A DNA stretch of 26,618 nucleotides from the NCBI GenBank assembly GCA_019232735.1, contig JAFANL010000018.1, positions 1-26,618 of the forward strand, in the 5' to 3' direction. How positions within the stretch are numbered: the first letter of the stretch is position 1; every line of letters starts with the position of its first letter. The DNA is from Aquitalea sp. (GTDB taxonomy: Bacteria; Pseudomonadota; Gammaproteobacteria; Burkholderiales; Chromobacteriaceae). This document shows, in pieces, positions 6,645-15,449 of the stretch. The notes beneath the pieces were generated by a model, which saw only the letters and a program-made list of their open reading frames with translations, was not told the origin of the DNA and did no database searches. The position numbers and the translations under genes are program-made.

Positions 6645-8159
6645 ATGCGCACCCTGCTTGTGCTGATTGCCGCCGCCCTGGCCGGCGCACTGACCCTGTA
6701 TGGCTTTGCGCCTTACCGGATATACGGATTGCTGCCGCTCTCGCTGGCGGCATTGGCACAACTGGTGCAGCGCAATCCTGGCCTCGCCTTTCGTACTGGC
6801 TATGTCTGGGGCGTCGCCGCCTACACCAGCAACTTCAACTGGATCTACAACAGCCTGCACGATATCGCCGGCCTGCCTGCCCTGCTGGCTGCGCCGCTGG
6901 TACTGCTGCTGCCCGCCTATCTGGCCATCTGGCCCGGGCTGGCCTGCTGGCTGACCATCCGTATCGACCGTCGCCTCTGGGTGCGCTACTTGCTGGCCTT
7001 CCCGGCACTGTGGGAGCTGGGTGAGTGGCTGCGCAGCTGGGTCATGACCGGCTTTCCCTGGGGAGCCGTCGGTTATTCACAAGTGACGGAAAGCCCGCTA
7101 GCCGGCTTCATCCCCGTGGGCGGGGTACATCTGGTCAGCTGGCTGGTGGCACTCAGCGCCGGCGCCTTGGTCTTGCTGGCCAATGGCCAGCGTCTGCCAC
7201 GCGCACTTGCCGGTGTCGGACTGGTTCTGCTGTGGAGTGCCGGTTTCTGGCTGCAATCCATCAACTGGACCCAGCCGGTGGGCAAACCCTACCGCGTGGC
7301 GCTGGCTCAAGGGGATATCCCTCAAGCCATCAAGTGGGATCCGGCCACCTTCGAAGAAACGCTGACCATCTATTACAAACAGGTGGCCAGCACCCGTGCC
7401 GACCTGATGATCCTGCCGGAAACGGCCTTGCCAGTCTTTCTGGACGATCTGCCCTCCGGCTACCTCACCATGATGGCAGGGGATGCCCAGCGCAATAATA
7501 TGGCGCTGGCCACCGGCATTCCGCGCCGTACCGATGACGGGCGCGGCTATCTGAATGCCGTGGTGGCACTGACTGACCCCAAACAGAGCTATTACGCCAA
7601 GGACCATCTGGTGCCTTTTGGCGAGTTCATTCCCCTGCCGGGGCTGATCAGCTGGATTTACCAGTACATGAACATGCCGCTGTCCGGCTTCAGCCGGGGT
7701 GGGGCCAAGCAGGCCCCGCTGCAACTGGCCGGGCACAAGGTCGCGTTCAATATCTGCTATGAAGACAGTTTTGGCGAAGAACTGATCGGACCGGCAGCGC
7801 AGGCTGGCATCCTTGCCAATGTCAGCAACCTGGCCTGGTTCGGCAAGAGTGTGGCCATGAGCCAGCATCTGCAATTGTCACAGACCAGGGCACTGGAAAC
7901 CGGGCGCTTCATGCTGCGGGCCACCAATACCGGCATGACTGCCATCATCCGTCCGGATGGCGAGATTGCCAGCGTGGCTGCCCCCTTTACCCAGCAAGTG
8001 CTAGAGGGAATGGTGCAGGACTACCAAGGTCAGACGCCCTATATGCGCCTGGGCAACCAGCCGGTGATCATCGGCTGCATCAGCCTGCTACTGCTGGCGA
8101 TGGCACTGGGTGAACACCAGCGTCGCCGCTTGCGCGCCGCAACGGCTGCCGCAGTCTGA
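6645..8159 (+). CDS. lnt: Apolipoprotein N-acyltransferase Lnt
   Basis: The 504-residue inner-membrane enzyme adds the N-terminal third acyl chain to lipoproteins. The N-terminal half is hydrophobic with several membrane spans (about 1-20, 26-42, 79-103, 160-179, 187-204). The nitrilase-like domain follows with the catalytic triad Glu259 (LPETALP), Lys319 (AKDHLVPFGE) and Cys371 (NICYEDSFG). A last membrane helix is at about 476-492. The ATG at 6645 is the first methionine after the corC stop and gives the normal family length. It is the last gene before a terminator. Confidence 0.96.
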   Translation: MRTLLVLIAAALAGALTLYGFAPYRIYGLLPLSLAALAQLVQRNPGLAFRTGYVWGVAAYTSNFNWIYNSLHDIAGLPALLAAPLVLLLPAYLAIWPGLACWLTIRIDRRLWVRYLLAFPALWELGEWLRSWVMTGFPWGAVGYSQVTESPLAGFIPVGGVHLVSWLVALSAGALVLLANGQRLPRALAGVGLVLLWSAGFWLQSINWTQPVGKPYRVALAQGDIPQAIKWDPATFEETLTIYYKQVASTRADLMILPETALPVFLDDLPSGYLTMMAGDAQRNNMALATGIPRRTDDGRGYLNAVVALTDPKQSYYAKDHLVPFGEFIPLPGLISWIYQYMNMPLSGFSRGGAKQAPLQLAGHKVAFNICYEDSFGEELIGPAAQAGILANVSNLAWFGKSVAMSQHLQLSQTRALETGRFMLRATNTGMTAIIRPDGEIASVAAPFTQQVLEGMVQDYQGQTPYMRLGNQPVIIGCISLLLLAMALGEHQRRRLRAATAAAV

Positions 8160-8216
8160 AGCCAGACTGATACGGCCCACCGCTGAGCAGCGGCCGTCGC
8201 GTTCCATCCCCGCATA

Positions 8217-8243
8217 AAAAGACCCGGCTTGGCCGGGTCTTTT
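8217..8243. terminator. Bidirectional intrinsic terminator between lnt and the chemoreceptor gene
   Basis: A perfect GACCCGGC/GCCGGGTC stem with a TTG loop (8221-8239) is flanked by A5 on the left and T4 on the right. It can therefore terminate both lnt (plus) and the convergent chemoreceptor gene (minus). Confidence 0.9.
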
Positions 8244-8278
8244 CACATCAACGACAAGCGCTATTGCGACTACGCGAC

Positions 8279-9919
8279 TCACACGTGGAAACGTGCCACC
8301 AGTTTGCGCAAATCATCGGCCAGCACGTGCATGGCCTGAACTTCTGTCGACGTGCCTGCTGACTCATTGGCATTGTTGCTGGCGCTGTCGGCAATCAAGC
8401 CGATATGGCGGGCAATTTCATCACTGGCCATCCCCTGCTCCTGCAGGGCACGGGAAATCTCGTTGACCATCTGTACCACGCCGGTTGCACTGTTACGGAT
8501 ATGCGCAATGGCCTCGCCCCCTTGCACCGCCAGCTGCAAGCCGGTCTTCACCCGGTCCACCGCCTCTTCCATACAGCTACGCGACTGATCAGAACTGGCC
8601 TGCACCTCCTGGATCATGCCGGCAATTTCCTCGGTAGCCTGGGCCGTACGTTCGGACAATTTGCGCACCTCGTCAGCCACTACGGCAAAACCCCGCCCCA
8701 TCTCACCGGCTCGAGCAGCCTCGATGGCGGCATTCAGCGCCAGCAGATTGGTCTGGTCGGCAATGTCCTTGATCACCTGCATGATGGTGGAAATGGTTTG
8801 TGTCTTGCCCACCAGATCGGTAATGGTGGTCGCCGCCTGATCGACTGACTCATTGATGCGGTGCATCTCGAGCACGGCACTGGCAATCACTTCGCCACCA
8901 TCATGTGACAGTCGACCCGATTCCTGCGACAACTTGCGCGCATCCTCGGCATGACTGGAAATCTGCCGGGTACTGCTGGCCAGCTGGCCAATAGAGACCA
9001 CCATGGCCGAGGCGGCTTCATTCTGGCTGACGGAACCCGCCACCACCGTATCGGCACGACGCGAGATGTCGGAACTCATTTGCGACAGCCGACCTGCCTC
9101 ATCGGCAATTTCACATACCAGCTGCTTGAGCTGCTGCTGCATCTGGCCGACGGCAGCCATCACGCTGTGGCGATCCTCCAGCTGCAAGGGTACGCTGGTG
9201 TCCAGATGCCCATTGGCAATACGCTGTACCACCTGCATGGTTTCTCCCGGATCGGCACCCAGCTGGTTCATGATGCTCCGCATCAACCACAGGCCGGCAA
9301 TCAGCAGCAAGGCCAGAATGCTGCCCACCTCAGCCAGCATCAGCCACAGCTGCTGCATGAAGGCTGCCTGAACATCATCCAGATAGATGCCGGTGCCAAT
9401 AATCCAGTGCCAACGCGGGCTGGTCATCAAGTAGGAAACCTTGGGTTGCGGCTGGTCGAAGCCCGGCTTGTCCCACACGTACTCGGCAAAACCCTGACCA
9501 CCGCCCTGGCTGACCGTCTGCTGGAACAACTGCCCCAGATCCACGCCCGTTGGAGTCTTCATGCCCTGGACGTTCTTGCCCAGCAACGCCGCCTTGGCAC
9601 CATGAATGACATAATTCCAGTTCTGGTCGTACCCGAAGAAATACTCTTTCTTGTCGTAGTGGCTGTTCATCAGCGCTGCCGCCGCCATCTGTTTGGCCTG
9701 CGCCTCGCTCAGCTTGCCACTGGCTTCCAGCGCCTCGTAGCTGCTGACAATGCCCATGGCGCTTTCCACCAGATTGCGTGTCTTGTTCTGTCTGTCCAGT
9801 ACCATGCTGCTACGCTGGTTGTACAAGGCCAGGCTACTGAGACAACAGATCAGCAGCGCCACCAGCAGCAGACCTGCGATCAGGCGGCTACGCAGCGTCA
9901 TTCCCGTTTGTGTTTTCAT
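8279..9919 (-). CDS. Methyl-accepting chemotaxis protein with a single Cache sensor domain
   Basis: The 546-residue receptor has membrane span 1 (about 11-33), a periplasmic Cache-type sensor (about 45-185; typical blocks KKEYFFGYDQNWNYVIHG and RWHWIIGTGIYLDD), span 2 (about 189-213), a HAMP-like linker (about 214-265) and the MCP signalling domain. The hairpin tip is well conserved (IADQTNLLALNAAIEAARAG, then EMGRGFAVVADEVRKL, 386-420), so it should couple to CheA/CheW. No C-terminal CheR-docking pentapeptide is present. The ligand is unknown. The start at 9919 is chosen over one 14 codons upstream because a purine-rich AGAGAGAAA site precedes it and residues 1-10 lead directly into the membrane span. 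Confidence 0.93.
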   Translation of the reverse strand: MKTQTGMTLRSRLIAGLLLVALLICCLSSLALYNQRSSMVLDRQNKTRNLVESAMGIVSSYEALEASGKLSEAQAKQMAAAALMNSHYDKKEYFFGYDQNWNYVIHGAKAALLGKNVQGMKTPTGVDLGQLFQQTVSQGGGQGFAEYVWDKPGFDQPQPKVSYLMTSPRWHWIIGTGIYLDDVQAAFMQQLWLMLAEVGSILALLLIAGLWLMRSIMNQLGADPGETMQVVQRIANGHLDTSVPLQLEDRHSVMAAVGQMQQQLKQLVCEIADEAGRLSQMSSDISRRADTVVAGSVSQNEAASAMVVSIGQLASSTRQISSHAEDARKLSQESGRLSHDGGEVIASAVLEMHRINESVDQAATTITDLVGKTQTISTIMQVIKDIADQTNLLALNAAIEAARAGEMGRGFAVVADEVRKLSERTAQATEEIAGMIQEVQASSDQSRSCMEEAVDRVKTGLQLAVQGGEAIAHIRNSATGVVQMVNEISRALQEQGMASDEIARHIGLIADSASNNANESAGTSTEVQAMHVLADDLRKLVARFHV

Positions 9920-10234
9920 GGATTTCTCTCTAGTCCCGTTGGCAGCATTTCTATCAAGCAACTGCTCTATTTATCAGTACAACATCATTTTACAAGTATG
10001 CCTAGAATGTTCTACAGGGGTTTACCCATGTGTTCATTTCAAATTAGTGTCGCATCTGTCAAATTTCACCCTGTATTTCATCAAATCCACTCATTTCCGC
10101 TGATCTCCATTTTCACATCGCCATAAAAAACCATGTTTTTAGTCAGGTCAAAATGATGCAAAGCACAACTTTCCAGCTCAGGGTCATCCATATTTCATGG
10201 TAGGCACAACAAACTGGGCAGTCGTTTTTTCCAG
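9920..10234. other. AT-rich intergenic region upstream of the chemoreceptor gene
   Basis: These 315 nt hold no gene. They are clearly richer in A and T than the flanks. On the minus strand there is a perfect -35 box TTGACA (10057-10062), but the best -10 (TGAAAT, 10036-10041) sits only 15 bp away, so any promoter call is weak. An A/T-only palindrome at 10126-10140 is too weak for a terminator. Confidence 0.5.
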
Positions 10235-10796
10235 TCAGCCACTGATGATGGGCTTCATTCCGGTGTAAAAGCGCCCCCCTTCCGGGGCATGCATGTGGAG
10301 GTCGCCAAACAGCGAGGCTTTCCAGCCAGCAAGGCTGTGGAAGGTCATGGCCACGGGAGTCGGCACATTGACGCCCACCATACCCACCTGAACACGATGC
10401 GAGAATTCGCGTGCCGCCCCGTCGGAGCGGGTAAAGATGGCCCTACCATTGGCGTAGGGATGGGCATTGATCAGATGCACGGCGCGGTCAAAATCCGCTG
10501 CCTGCACCACCGATAATACCGGCCCGAAAATCTCTTCCTTGCAGAGGGTCACTCCGGTGTGACGTGATCAAACAGGCAGTGCCCGGTAAAAATCCATTTT
10601 CCAGGCCAGAGTGCTGATAGCTGCGACCGTTCAGCAATAATGTTGCGCCTTCTGCCACACCTTGATCCACGCAGCCCTTCACCTTGTCGCGGTGCTGGCG
10701 TGTCAGCAGTGGCCCCATTTCAGCTGCGGCATCGGCAACCGCGACCGAAATGGCCATGCAGCCTTCACCGGCGGAACCGTAGCCGGCTCCCATCAA
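10235..10796 (-). pseudogene. mmsA: Remnant of methylmalonate-semialdehyde dehydrogenase (C-terminal part)
   Basis: Two frames together show the C-terminal half of an MmsA-type CoA-acylating aldehyde dehydrogenase. One frame carries LMGAGYGSAGEGCMAISVAV (around the catalytic Cys) followed by EMGPLLTRQHRDKVKG. The other carries CKEEIFGPVLSVV, VQVGMVGVNVP and SLFGDLHMHAPEG to the stop. The first roughly 280 residues are missing. About 25-30 residues are missing after AISVAVAD (near 10730). The frame is broken around 10545-10580, where LFDHVTPE-like codons lie in yet another frame. The usual GERC at the active site reads GEGC. It cannot make an enzyme. Confidence 0.85.
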
Positions 10797-11336
10797 ATCA
10801 CACCAGTGCCAGTTACTCGGTACGGACCGCGCATCCGGTGCTCAAATTGGCCGGACAATACGATCTGCTGGTGGTGGAGGACAATGTCTCCGGAGATTTC
10901 ATGCATGGGCGCCAACCCACACTGGCCGTGATCGATGGACTATGTTGTGTCATCTATATCGACAGCTGTTCCAAGACCCTCTACCTGGACTGCGTGTGGG
11001 CATCTTGCCTGCCTGTCCGATAGCGTAGAAATTCCAGCGCTACAAAATGATGTCAGGTTTAACCACACCTGAACTGAATGAGCACGTGGTACTGAAAATG
11101 CTGGGAGAGGGCAGTGACCGCCGCCAGGTGGAAAAACCCGATCGCGGCTGGCCGAAGCACAGACCGCCACTCAGTTGCTGGATCTAGGCTAGGAGTTACT
11201 TACCCGGCCACATAAGGGCTTGCTCCTTTCGCCCAGACCATCACAAGAGATGGATACCCCGCAGCGGGCAGCACAGGCTCTGAAGCAAGACGTCTTGCTG
11301 TCTCCCGTCATCTATTTCGGCCAGATGAACATCTAG
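10797..11336 (+). pseudogene. Remnant of a MocR-type GntR/PLP-aminotransferase regulator (C-terminal part)
   Basis: Plus-strand frames show pieces of the aminotransferase-like domain of a MocR regulator. First comes AGQYDLLVVEDNVSGDF, then QPTLAVIDGL and VIYIDSCSKTL (with the PLP lysine), then, after a stop and frameshift, MSGLTTPELNEHVVLKMLGE. RLAEAQTATQLLDLG lies in another frame, and a final AAQALKQDVLLSP block ends at a TAG at 11334-11336. The N-terminal winged-helix domain and the start of the PLP domain are missing. The fragment begins where the mmsA remnant begins on the other strand. No expression is expected. A stand-alone class-I aminotransferase is the alternative parent. Confidence 0.75.
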
Positions 11337-11467
11337 TCACAGTCAGCGTTTCAATATGACCTGCAGTCAGGCTGAGGCCTACGGCAGTTTCTCGAAACCC
11401 ATAGCCAAGCCAATAACACCCAGCAGTGCTAGCATGGCTGTCAATCCAACCCGCCACAGGAGCAGTC

Positions 11468-12265
11468 ATGCAACTCAGCCATTTATTTGTGCATCCGATG
11501 AAATCGGCCCGAGGCATCGCCTATAGCCGGGCCTATGCCAGCATGCAGGGACTGTTGCACGACCGTGAATGGTTGCTGGTAAGCCCCGAAGGCCGCTTCC
11601 TGACTGCGCGAGAGTTTCCGCGCATGTTATTGATCGAGATGGACTTGATCCCCGGTGGCATGCTGCTTAAGGCACCAGGGCAATCACCCATCATGGCCAT
11701 GACCCAGGTCTATACCCGACCGGTTGCCACGGCCGTGTGGAAAGATGAGTTTGATGCCCTGCATGGTGATAGCCAGGTGGATGCATGGTTCAGCCAGTAC
11801 ATGGGAATTCCCTGCCAGCTGCTGTGGCTGGGCATGCAATCCCGGCGGCTGTTGAAAACAGCCAACACGCCCATGTCGTTTGCTGATGGCTATCCCTACC
11901 TGCTGGTCAATCAGGCATCGCTGGACGCCTTGAACCAGGAGCTGGCCAGCCCTGTCAGCCTGCAACACTTCAGACCCAACCTGGTCGTCAGTGGAGCCCT
12001 GCCCTATGAAGAAGATGACTGGCAGGTGATCCGTATCGGCGACATCCTGTTTGATGTGGCCAAACCCTGTACCCGCTGCCAGATGACCACGGCAGACCCA
12101 CTCACCGGTACTTTTTCCAGTGATAACGAACCCATGCGGACCCTGATCCGAACCCGGCAACTGCCGGAAGGCGTCTGCTTTGGTATCAACCTGATTGCGC
12201 GCACGGAAGGTATTTTGCAGCAAGGGGGGCACATTGAGGTCGTGGAATCACGTTACACATTCTGA
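11468..12265 (+). CDS. MOSC-domain protein (YcbX-like, molybdenum cofactor-binding)
   Basis: The 265-residue protein has a MOSC N-terminal beta-barrel domain (about 1-120; LFVHPMKS and HDREWLLVSPEGRFLTARE) and a MOSC domain (about 125-260) with the FRPN motif (168-171) and KPCTRCQMTT, giving Cys201 and Cys204. Related mARC/YcbX proteins bind the molybdenum cofactor via a conserved cysteine and reduce N-hydroxylated compounds. No C-terminal ferredoxin domain is present, so an electron partner must be separate. The ATG at 11468 is chosen over an upstream ATG at 11426 because AGGAG lies 6 nt before it and the family begins with this strand. Confidence 0.9.
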   Translation: MQLSHLFVHPMKSARGIAYSRAYASMQGLLHDREWLLVSPEGRFLTAREFPRMLLIEMDLIPGGMLLKAPGQSPIMAMTQVYTRPVATAVWKDEFDALHGDSQVDAWFSQYMGIPCQLLWLGMQSRRLLKTANTPMSFADGYPYLLVNQASLDALNQELASPVSLQHFRPNLVVSGALPYEEDDWQVIRIGDILFDVAKPCTRCQMTTADPLTGTFSSDNEPMRTLIRTRQLPEGVCFGINLIARTEGILQQGGHIEVVESRYTF

Positions 12266-12344
12266 GCCATACCAGGCCTTGCGCCTGGTCGCTAGCGACT
12301 TGATCTGGCGGCAGAGGCGGAATCCGGATCTGCAACCAGAAATG

Positions 12345-12372
12345 AAAAAAGCCAGCTTGCGCTGGCTTTTTT
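12345..12372. terminator. Bidirectional intrinsic terminator between the MOSC gene and rplQ
   Basis: The stem GCCAGC/GCTGGC with a TTGC loop (12351-12366) is flanked by A6 and T6, so it works on both strands. It ends the alpha cluster after rplQ (minus) and the MOSC gene (plus). A second perfect 7-bp stem (12271-12289) directly after the MOSC stop lacks a T-tract. Confidence 0.92.
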
Positions 12373-12388
12373 CTCAACTTCGCTGATA

Positions 12389-12784
12389 TTACTCAGCGGA
12401 GTCATCTACAACGGCTACGGCATCTTCAGCACGGTCCACCAGCTCTACCAGAGCCAGAGGGGCGTTGTCGCCCTTGCGGAAACCGTACTTCAGGATACGC
12501 ACATAACCACCATTGCGGGCGGAGAAGCGCGGGCCGAGAACGTCGAAGAGTTTAACCACGATATCGCGGTCACGAGTGCGGTCAAACGCCAGACGACGGT
12601 TGGCGAGAGACGGCTTTTTGCCGAGCGTAATCAGCGGCTCGGCCACACGACGCAGTTCCTTGGCTTTCGGCAGCGTGGTCACGATAACTTCGTGCTTCAG
12701 CAGCGAATTCGCCATGTTGCGCAGCATCGCCAGACGATGGCTGGTCGTGCGGTTCAGTTTACGATTACTGTAACGATGACGCAT
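12389..12784 (-). CDS. rplQ: 50S ribosomal protein bL17
   Basis: The 131-residue protein begins MRHRYSNRKLNRTTSHR, the bL17 signature, and contains RNMANSLLKHE and KLFDVLGPRF. It sits at the peptide exit-tunnel side of the large subunit. A short acidic tail (EDAVAVVDDSAE) extends the usual core. It is the last gene of the alpha cluster, 24 nt after the rpoA stop, and is followed by a strong terminator. Confidence 0.97.
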   Translation of the reverse strand: MRHRYSNRKLNRTTSHRLAMLRNMANSLLKHEVIVTTLPKAKELRRVAEPLITLGKKPSLANRRLAFDRTRDRDIVVKLFDVLGPRFSARNGGYVRILKYGFRKGDNAPLALVELVDRAEDAVAVVDDSAE

Positions 12785-12808
12785 TGTTAATGTCCTTTAG
12801 TCTCAAAC

Positions 12809-13792
12809 TTACGGCTTTTCCAGACCAGCCGGAGGCCAATTCTCAAGCTTCATGCCGAGAGTCAGGCCCTTGGAAGCGAGAACTTCTTTGATCTCGTTCA
12901 GCGACTTGCGACCGAGGTTCGGAGTCTTCAGAAGCTCGGTTTCAGTACGCTGGATCAGATCGCCGATGTAATAAATGTTCTCAGCCTTCAGGCAGTTGGC
13001 CGAACGAACCGTCAGTTCAAGATCGTCTACCGGACGCAGCAGGATCGGATCGATCGGCGGCGCCTTTTCAACGACTTCTTCAACCGCTGTGCCTTGGAGG
13101 TCAGCAAAGATCGACAGCTGATCCATCAGAATACGTGCGGCATTGCGCACGGCCTGTTCCGGTTCGATGACGCCATTGGTCTCGATATCGAGAACAAGGC
13201 GGTCGAGGTCGGTACGCTGCTCAACACGGGCGCTTTCCACAGCAAAGCTCACACGGCGAACCGGCGAGAAGGAAGCGTCCAGTTGAATGGTACCGATGGA
13301 ACGGTTTTCTTCATGAATGGAACGAACAGACACTGGCTGATAGCCACGGCCTTTTTCGATCTTGATCTCCATGTCGATTTTGCCACCGGCGGAGAGGTGA
13401 GCAATCACGTGTTCCGGATTGATCACTTCAACATCATGCGGCAACTCGATATCGCCAGCCAAGACAGCGCCTTCGCCTTCCTTTTTCAGGGTCAGCACGA
13501 CACTGTCACGACCATGCAGCTTAAGCACTACGCCCTTGAGGTTGAGGAGGATGTCTACGACATCCTCACGCACGCCATCAAGTGCGGAATACTCATGCAA
13601 AACGCCAGCGATAGTCACTTCGGTAGGAGCAAAGCCCGGCATCGACGACAGCAGAATGCGGCGCAGCGAGTTTCCCAGAGTGTGGGCGTACCCACGCTCG
13701 AACGGCTCCATCGACACGCGTGCATGGGTCGCGGAGACCGGCTGCACGTCAATCAGACGAGGTTTCAAAAATTCCGAAGCGCTGTTTTGCAT
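12809..13792 (-). CDS. rpoA: DNA-directed RNA polymerase subunit alpha
   Basis: The 327-residue subunit has the dimerisation N-terminal domain (FERGYAHTLGNSLRRILLSS, VLHEYSALDGVREDV) and the C-terminal DNA/activator-binding domain with RSANCLKAENIYYIGDL and TPNLGRKSLNEIKEVL. The arginine that contacts UP elements is conserved. The ATG at 13792 (MQNSASEF) is preferred over the ATG at 13798. The ribosome binding site AGGGA abuts the first ATG but is 6 nt from the second, and related RpoA proteins begin MQNS. Confidence 0.97.
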   Translation of the reverse strand: MQNSASEFLKPRLIDVQPVSATHARVSMEPFERGYAHTLGNSLRRILLSSMPGFAPTEVTIAGVLHEYSALDGVREDVVDILLNLKGVVLKLHGRDSVVLTLKKEGEGAVLAGDIELPHDVEVINPEHVIAHLSAGGKIDMEIKIEKGRGYQPVSVRSIHEENRSIGTIQLDASFSPVRRVSFAVESARVEQRTDLDRLVLDIETNGVIEPEQAVRNAARILMDQLSIFADLQGTAVEEVVEKAPPIDPILLRPVDDLELTVRSANCLKAENIYYIGDLIQRTETELLKTPNLGRKSLNEIKEVLASKGLTLGMKLENWPPAGLEKP

Positions 13793-13815
13793 AGTCATTC
13801 CCTAAGAGCTAGCGA

Positions 13816-14436
13816 TTACTTGGAGTAGAATTCCACAACGAGTTGTTCGTTGATATCGCTAGACAGTTCGGAACGTTCCGGAGCAGATTTGAAGACGCCT
13901 TCCATCTTCTTGGAGTCAACAGACACCCAGGAAGGGAAACCACCTTGCTCAGCCAGAGCCAGACCTTCTACGATACGGGCCTGTTTCTTGGCCTTTTCGC
14001 GGACAGACACAACGTCACCAGCTTTAACCTGGAAGGACGGAATGTTAACTACCTGGCCGTTCACAACGATAGCCTTGTGGCTTACCAGCTGACGTGCTTC
14101 TGCACGCGTGGAGCCAAAGCCCATGCGATATACAACGTTGTCCAGACGCGCTTCGAGCAGCTTCAGCAGGTTTTCACCAGTGGAGCCTTTACGACGAACA
14201 GCTTCCGCGAAGTAATTGCGGAACTGACGCTCGAGAACGCCATAGATACGGCGGATTTTCTGCTTTTCACGCAGTTGGACACCGTAGTCGGACAGACGAC
14301 CCTTACGGGCGCCGTGTTGACCAGGCGGGGTGTCCAGTTTGCACTTGGAATCCAGTGCACGACGCGCGCTCTTCAGGAAAAGGTCGGTGCCTTCACGACG
14401 AGCGAGCTTACATTTCGGGCCGATATAACGTGCCAT
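13816..14436 (-). CDS. rpsD: 30S ribosomal protein uS4
   Basis: The 206-residue protein begins MARYIGPKCKLARREGTDLF and has the S4 RNA-binding domain (LDNVVYRMGFGSTRAEARQLVSHKAIVVNG). It lacks the four-cysteine zinc site of the C+ form. It is a primary 16S rRNA binder and, in E. coli, represses its own alpha operon at rpsM; whether it does so here is inference. It lies between rpsK and rpoA with short gaps. Confidence 0.97.
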   Translation of the reverse strand: MARYIGPKCKLARREGTDLFLKSARRALDSKCKLDTPPGQHGARKGRLSDYGVQLREKQKIRRIYGVLERQFRNYFAEAVRRKGSTGENLLKLLEARLDNVVYRMGFGSTRAEARQLVSHKAIVVNGQVVNIPSFQVKAGDVVSVREKAKKQARIVEGLALAEQGGFPSWVSVDSKKMEGVFKSAPERSELSSDINEQLVVEFYSK

Positions 14437-14454
14437 GTTCTCACACTCTCCGAA

Positions 14455-14850
<396 letters not shown>

Positions 14851-14866
14851 TTCTGTGTTCCTTTAG

Positions 14867-15229
14867 TTACTTCTTGCCGGCGATCGCCTTACGCGGTCCC
14901 TTGCGGGTACGAGCGTTAGTGCGAGTGCGCTGACCGCGGCACGGCAGGCCACGACGATGGCGCATGCCGCGATAGCAGCCCATGTCCATCAGACGTTTGA
15001 TGCTCATGGTGATTTCACGACGCAGGTCACCTTCAACGGTGAACTTAGCCACTTCTTCACGCAGAGTTTCCATCTCAGCGTCAGTCAGATCCTTCACCTT
15101 GGTGGAGGGATTCACGCTGGCAGCAACACAAATTTGCTGGGCGCGAGTCTGACCGATGCCGAAAATTGCCTGCAGGCCGATAACGGCATGCGCATGATTG
15201 GGGATATTTACCCCTGCAATACGGGCCAT
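14867..15229 (-). CDS. rpsM: 30S ribosomal protein uS13
   Basis: The 120-residue head protein starts MARIAGVNIPNHAHAVIGL and ends with GLPCRGQRTRTNARTRKGP and a basic tail. It is the first gene of the alpha cluster. A clear AAGGAAAG ribosome binding site precedes the ATG. The promoter candidate at 15268-15296 would give it a short leader of about 32 nt. Confidence 0.97.
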   Translation of the reverse strand: MARIAGVNIPNHAHAVIGLQAIFGIGQTRAQQICVAASVNPSTKVKDLTDAEMETLREEVAKFTVEGDLRREITMSIKRLMDMGCYRGMRHRRGLPCRGQRTRTNARTRKGPRKAIAGKK

Positions 15230-15267
15230 ACTCTTTCCTTAAGCCTTAAGACCTTGAAAAGTTTGCG

Positions 15268-15296
15268 ATTGTAACACGCAAAGTCAGGTCTAACAA
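15268..15296 (-). promoter_or_regulatory. Promoter for the alpha cluster (rpsM-rpsK-rpsD-rpoA-rplQ)
   Basis: The minus strand has -35 TTGTTA (15291-15296), a 17-bp spacer and -10 TACAAT (15268-15273) preceded by TGT, making an extended -10. It lies directly after the rpmJ stop. Transcription would start near 15261. Confidence 0.65.
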
Positions 15297-15299
15297 ATG

Positions 15300-15413
15300 T
15301 TAGCCTTGCTTTTGCTTGTGACGCGGGTCCGTGCAGATCACGCGAACTACGCGATTGCGACGGATGATTTTGCAGTTACGGCAAATCTTCTTTACCGAAG
15401 GCTGTACTCGCAT
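15300..15413 (-). CDS. rpmJ: 50S ribosomal protein bL36 (zinc-binding form)
   Basis: The 37-residue protein MRVQPSVKKICRNCKIIRRN continues to PRHKQKQG. Cys11, Cys14, Cys27 and His32 form the zinc site of the C+ form. The ribosome binding site AAAGGA lies 6 nt before the ATG. The gene is fully intact, in contrast to the decayed infA just upstream. Confidence 0.97.
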   Translation of the reverse strand: MRVQPSVKKICRNCKIIRRNRVVRVICTDPRHKQKQG

Positions 15414-15449
15414 GTCAGTTCCTTTCGTTACTCTAAAAGAGCGAGTGCG

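Noticed and set aside
9980..10062. Sigma-28 (flagellar) promoter for the chemoreceptor gene
   Set aside because: TAAA and GATAA elements occur, but the spacing is wrong; the perfect TTGACA also lacks a well-spaced -10.
10126..10140. A/T palindrome AAAAAC-CAT-GTTTTT as a terminator
   Set aside because: The stem is almost only A-T pairs and too weak for an intrinsic terminator.
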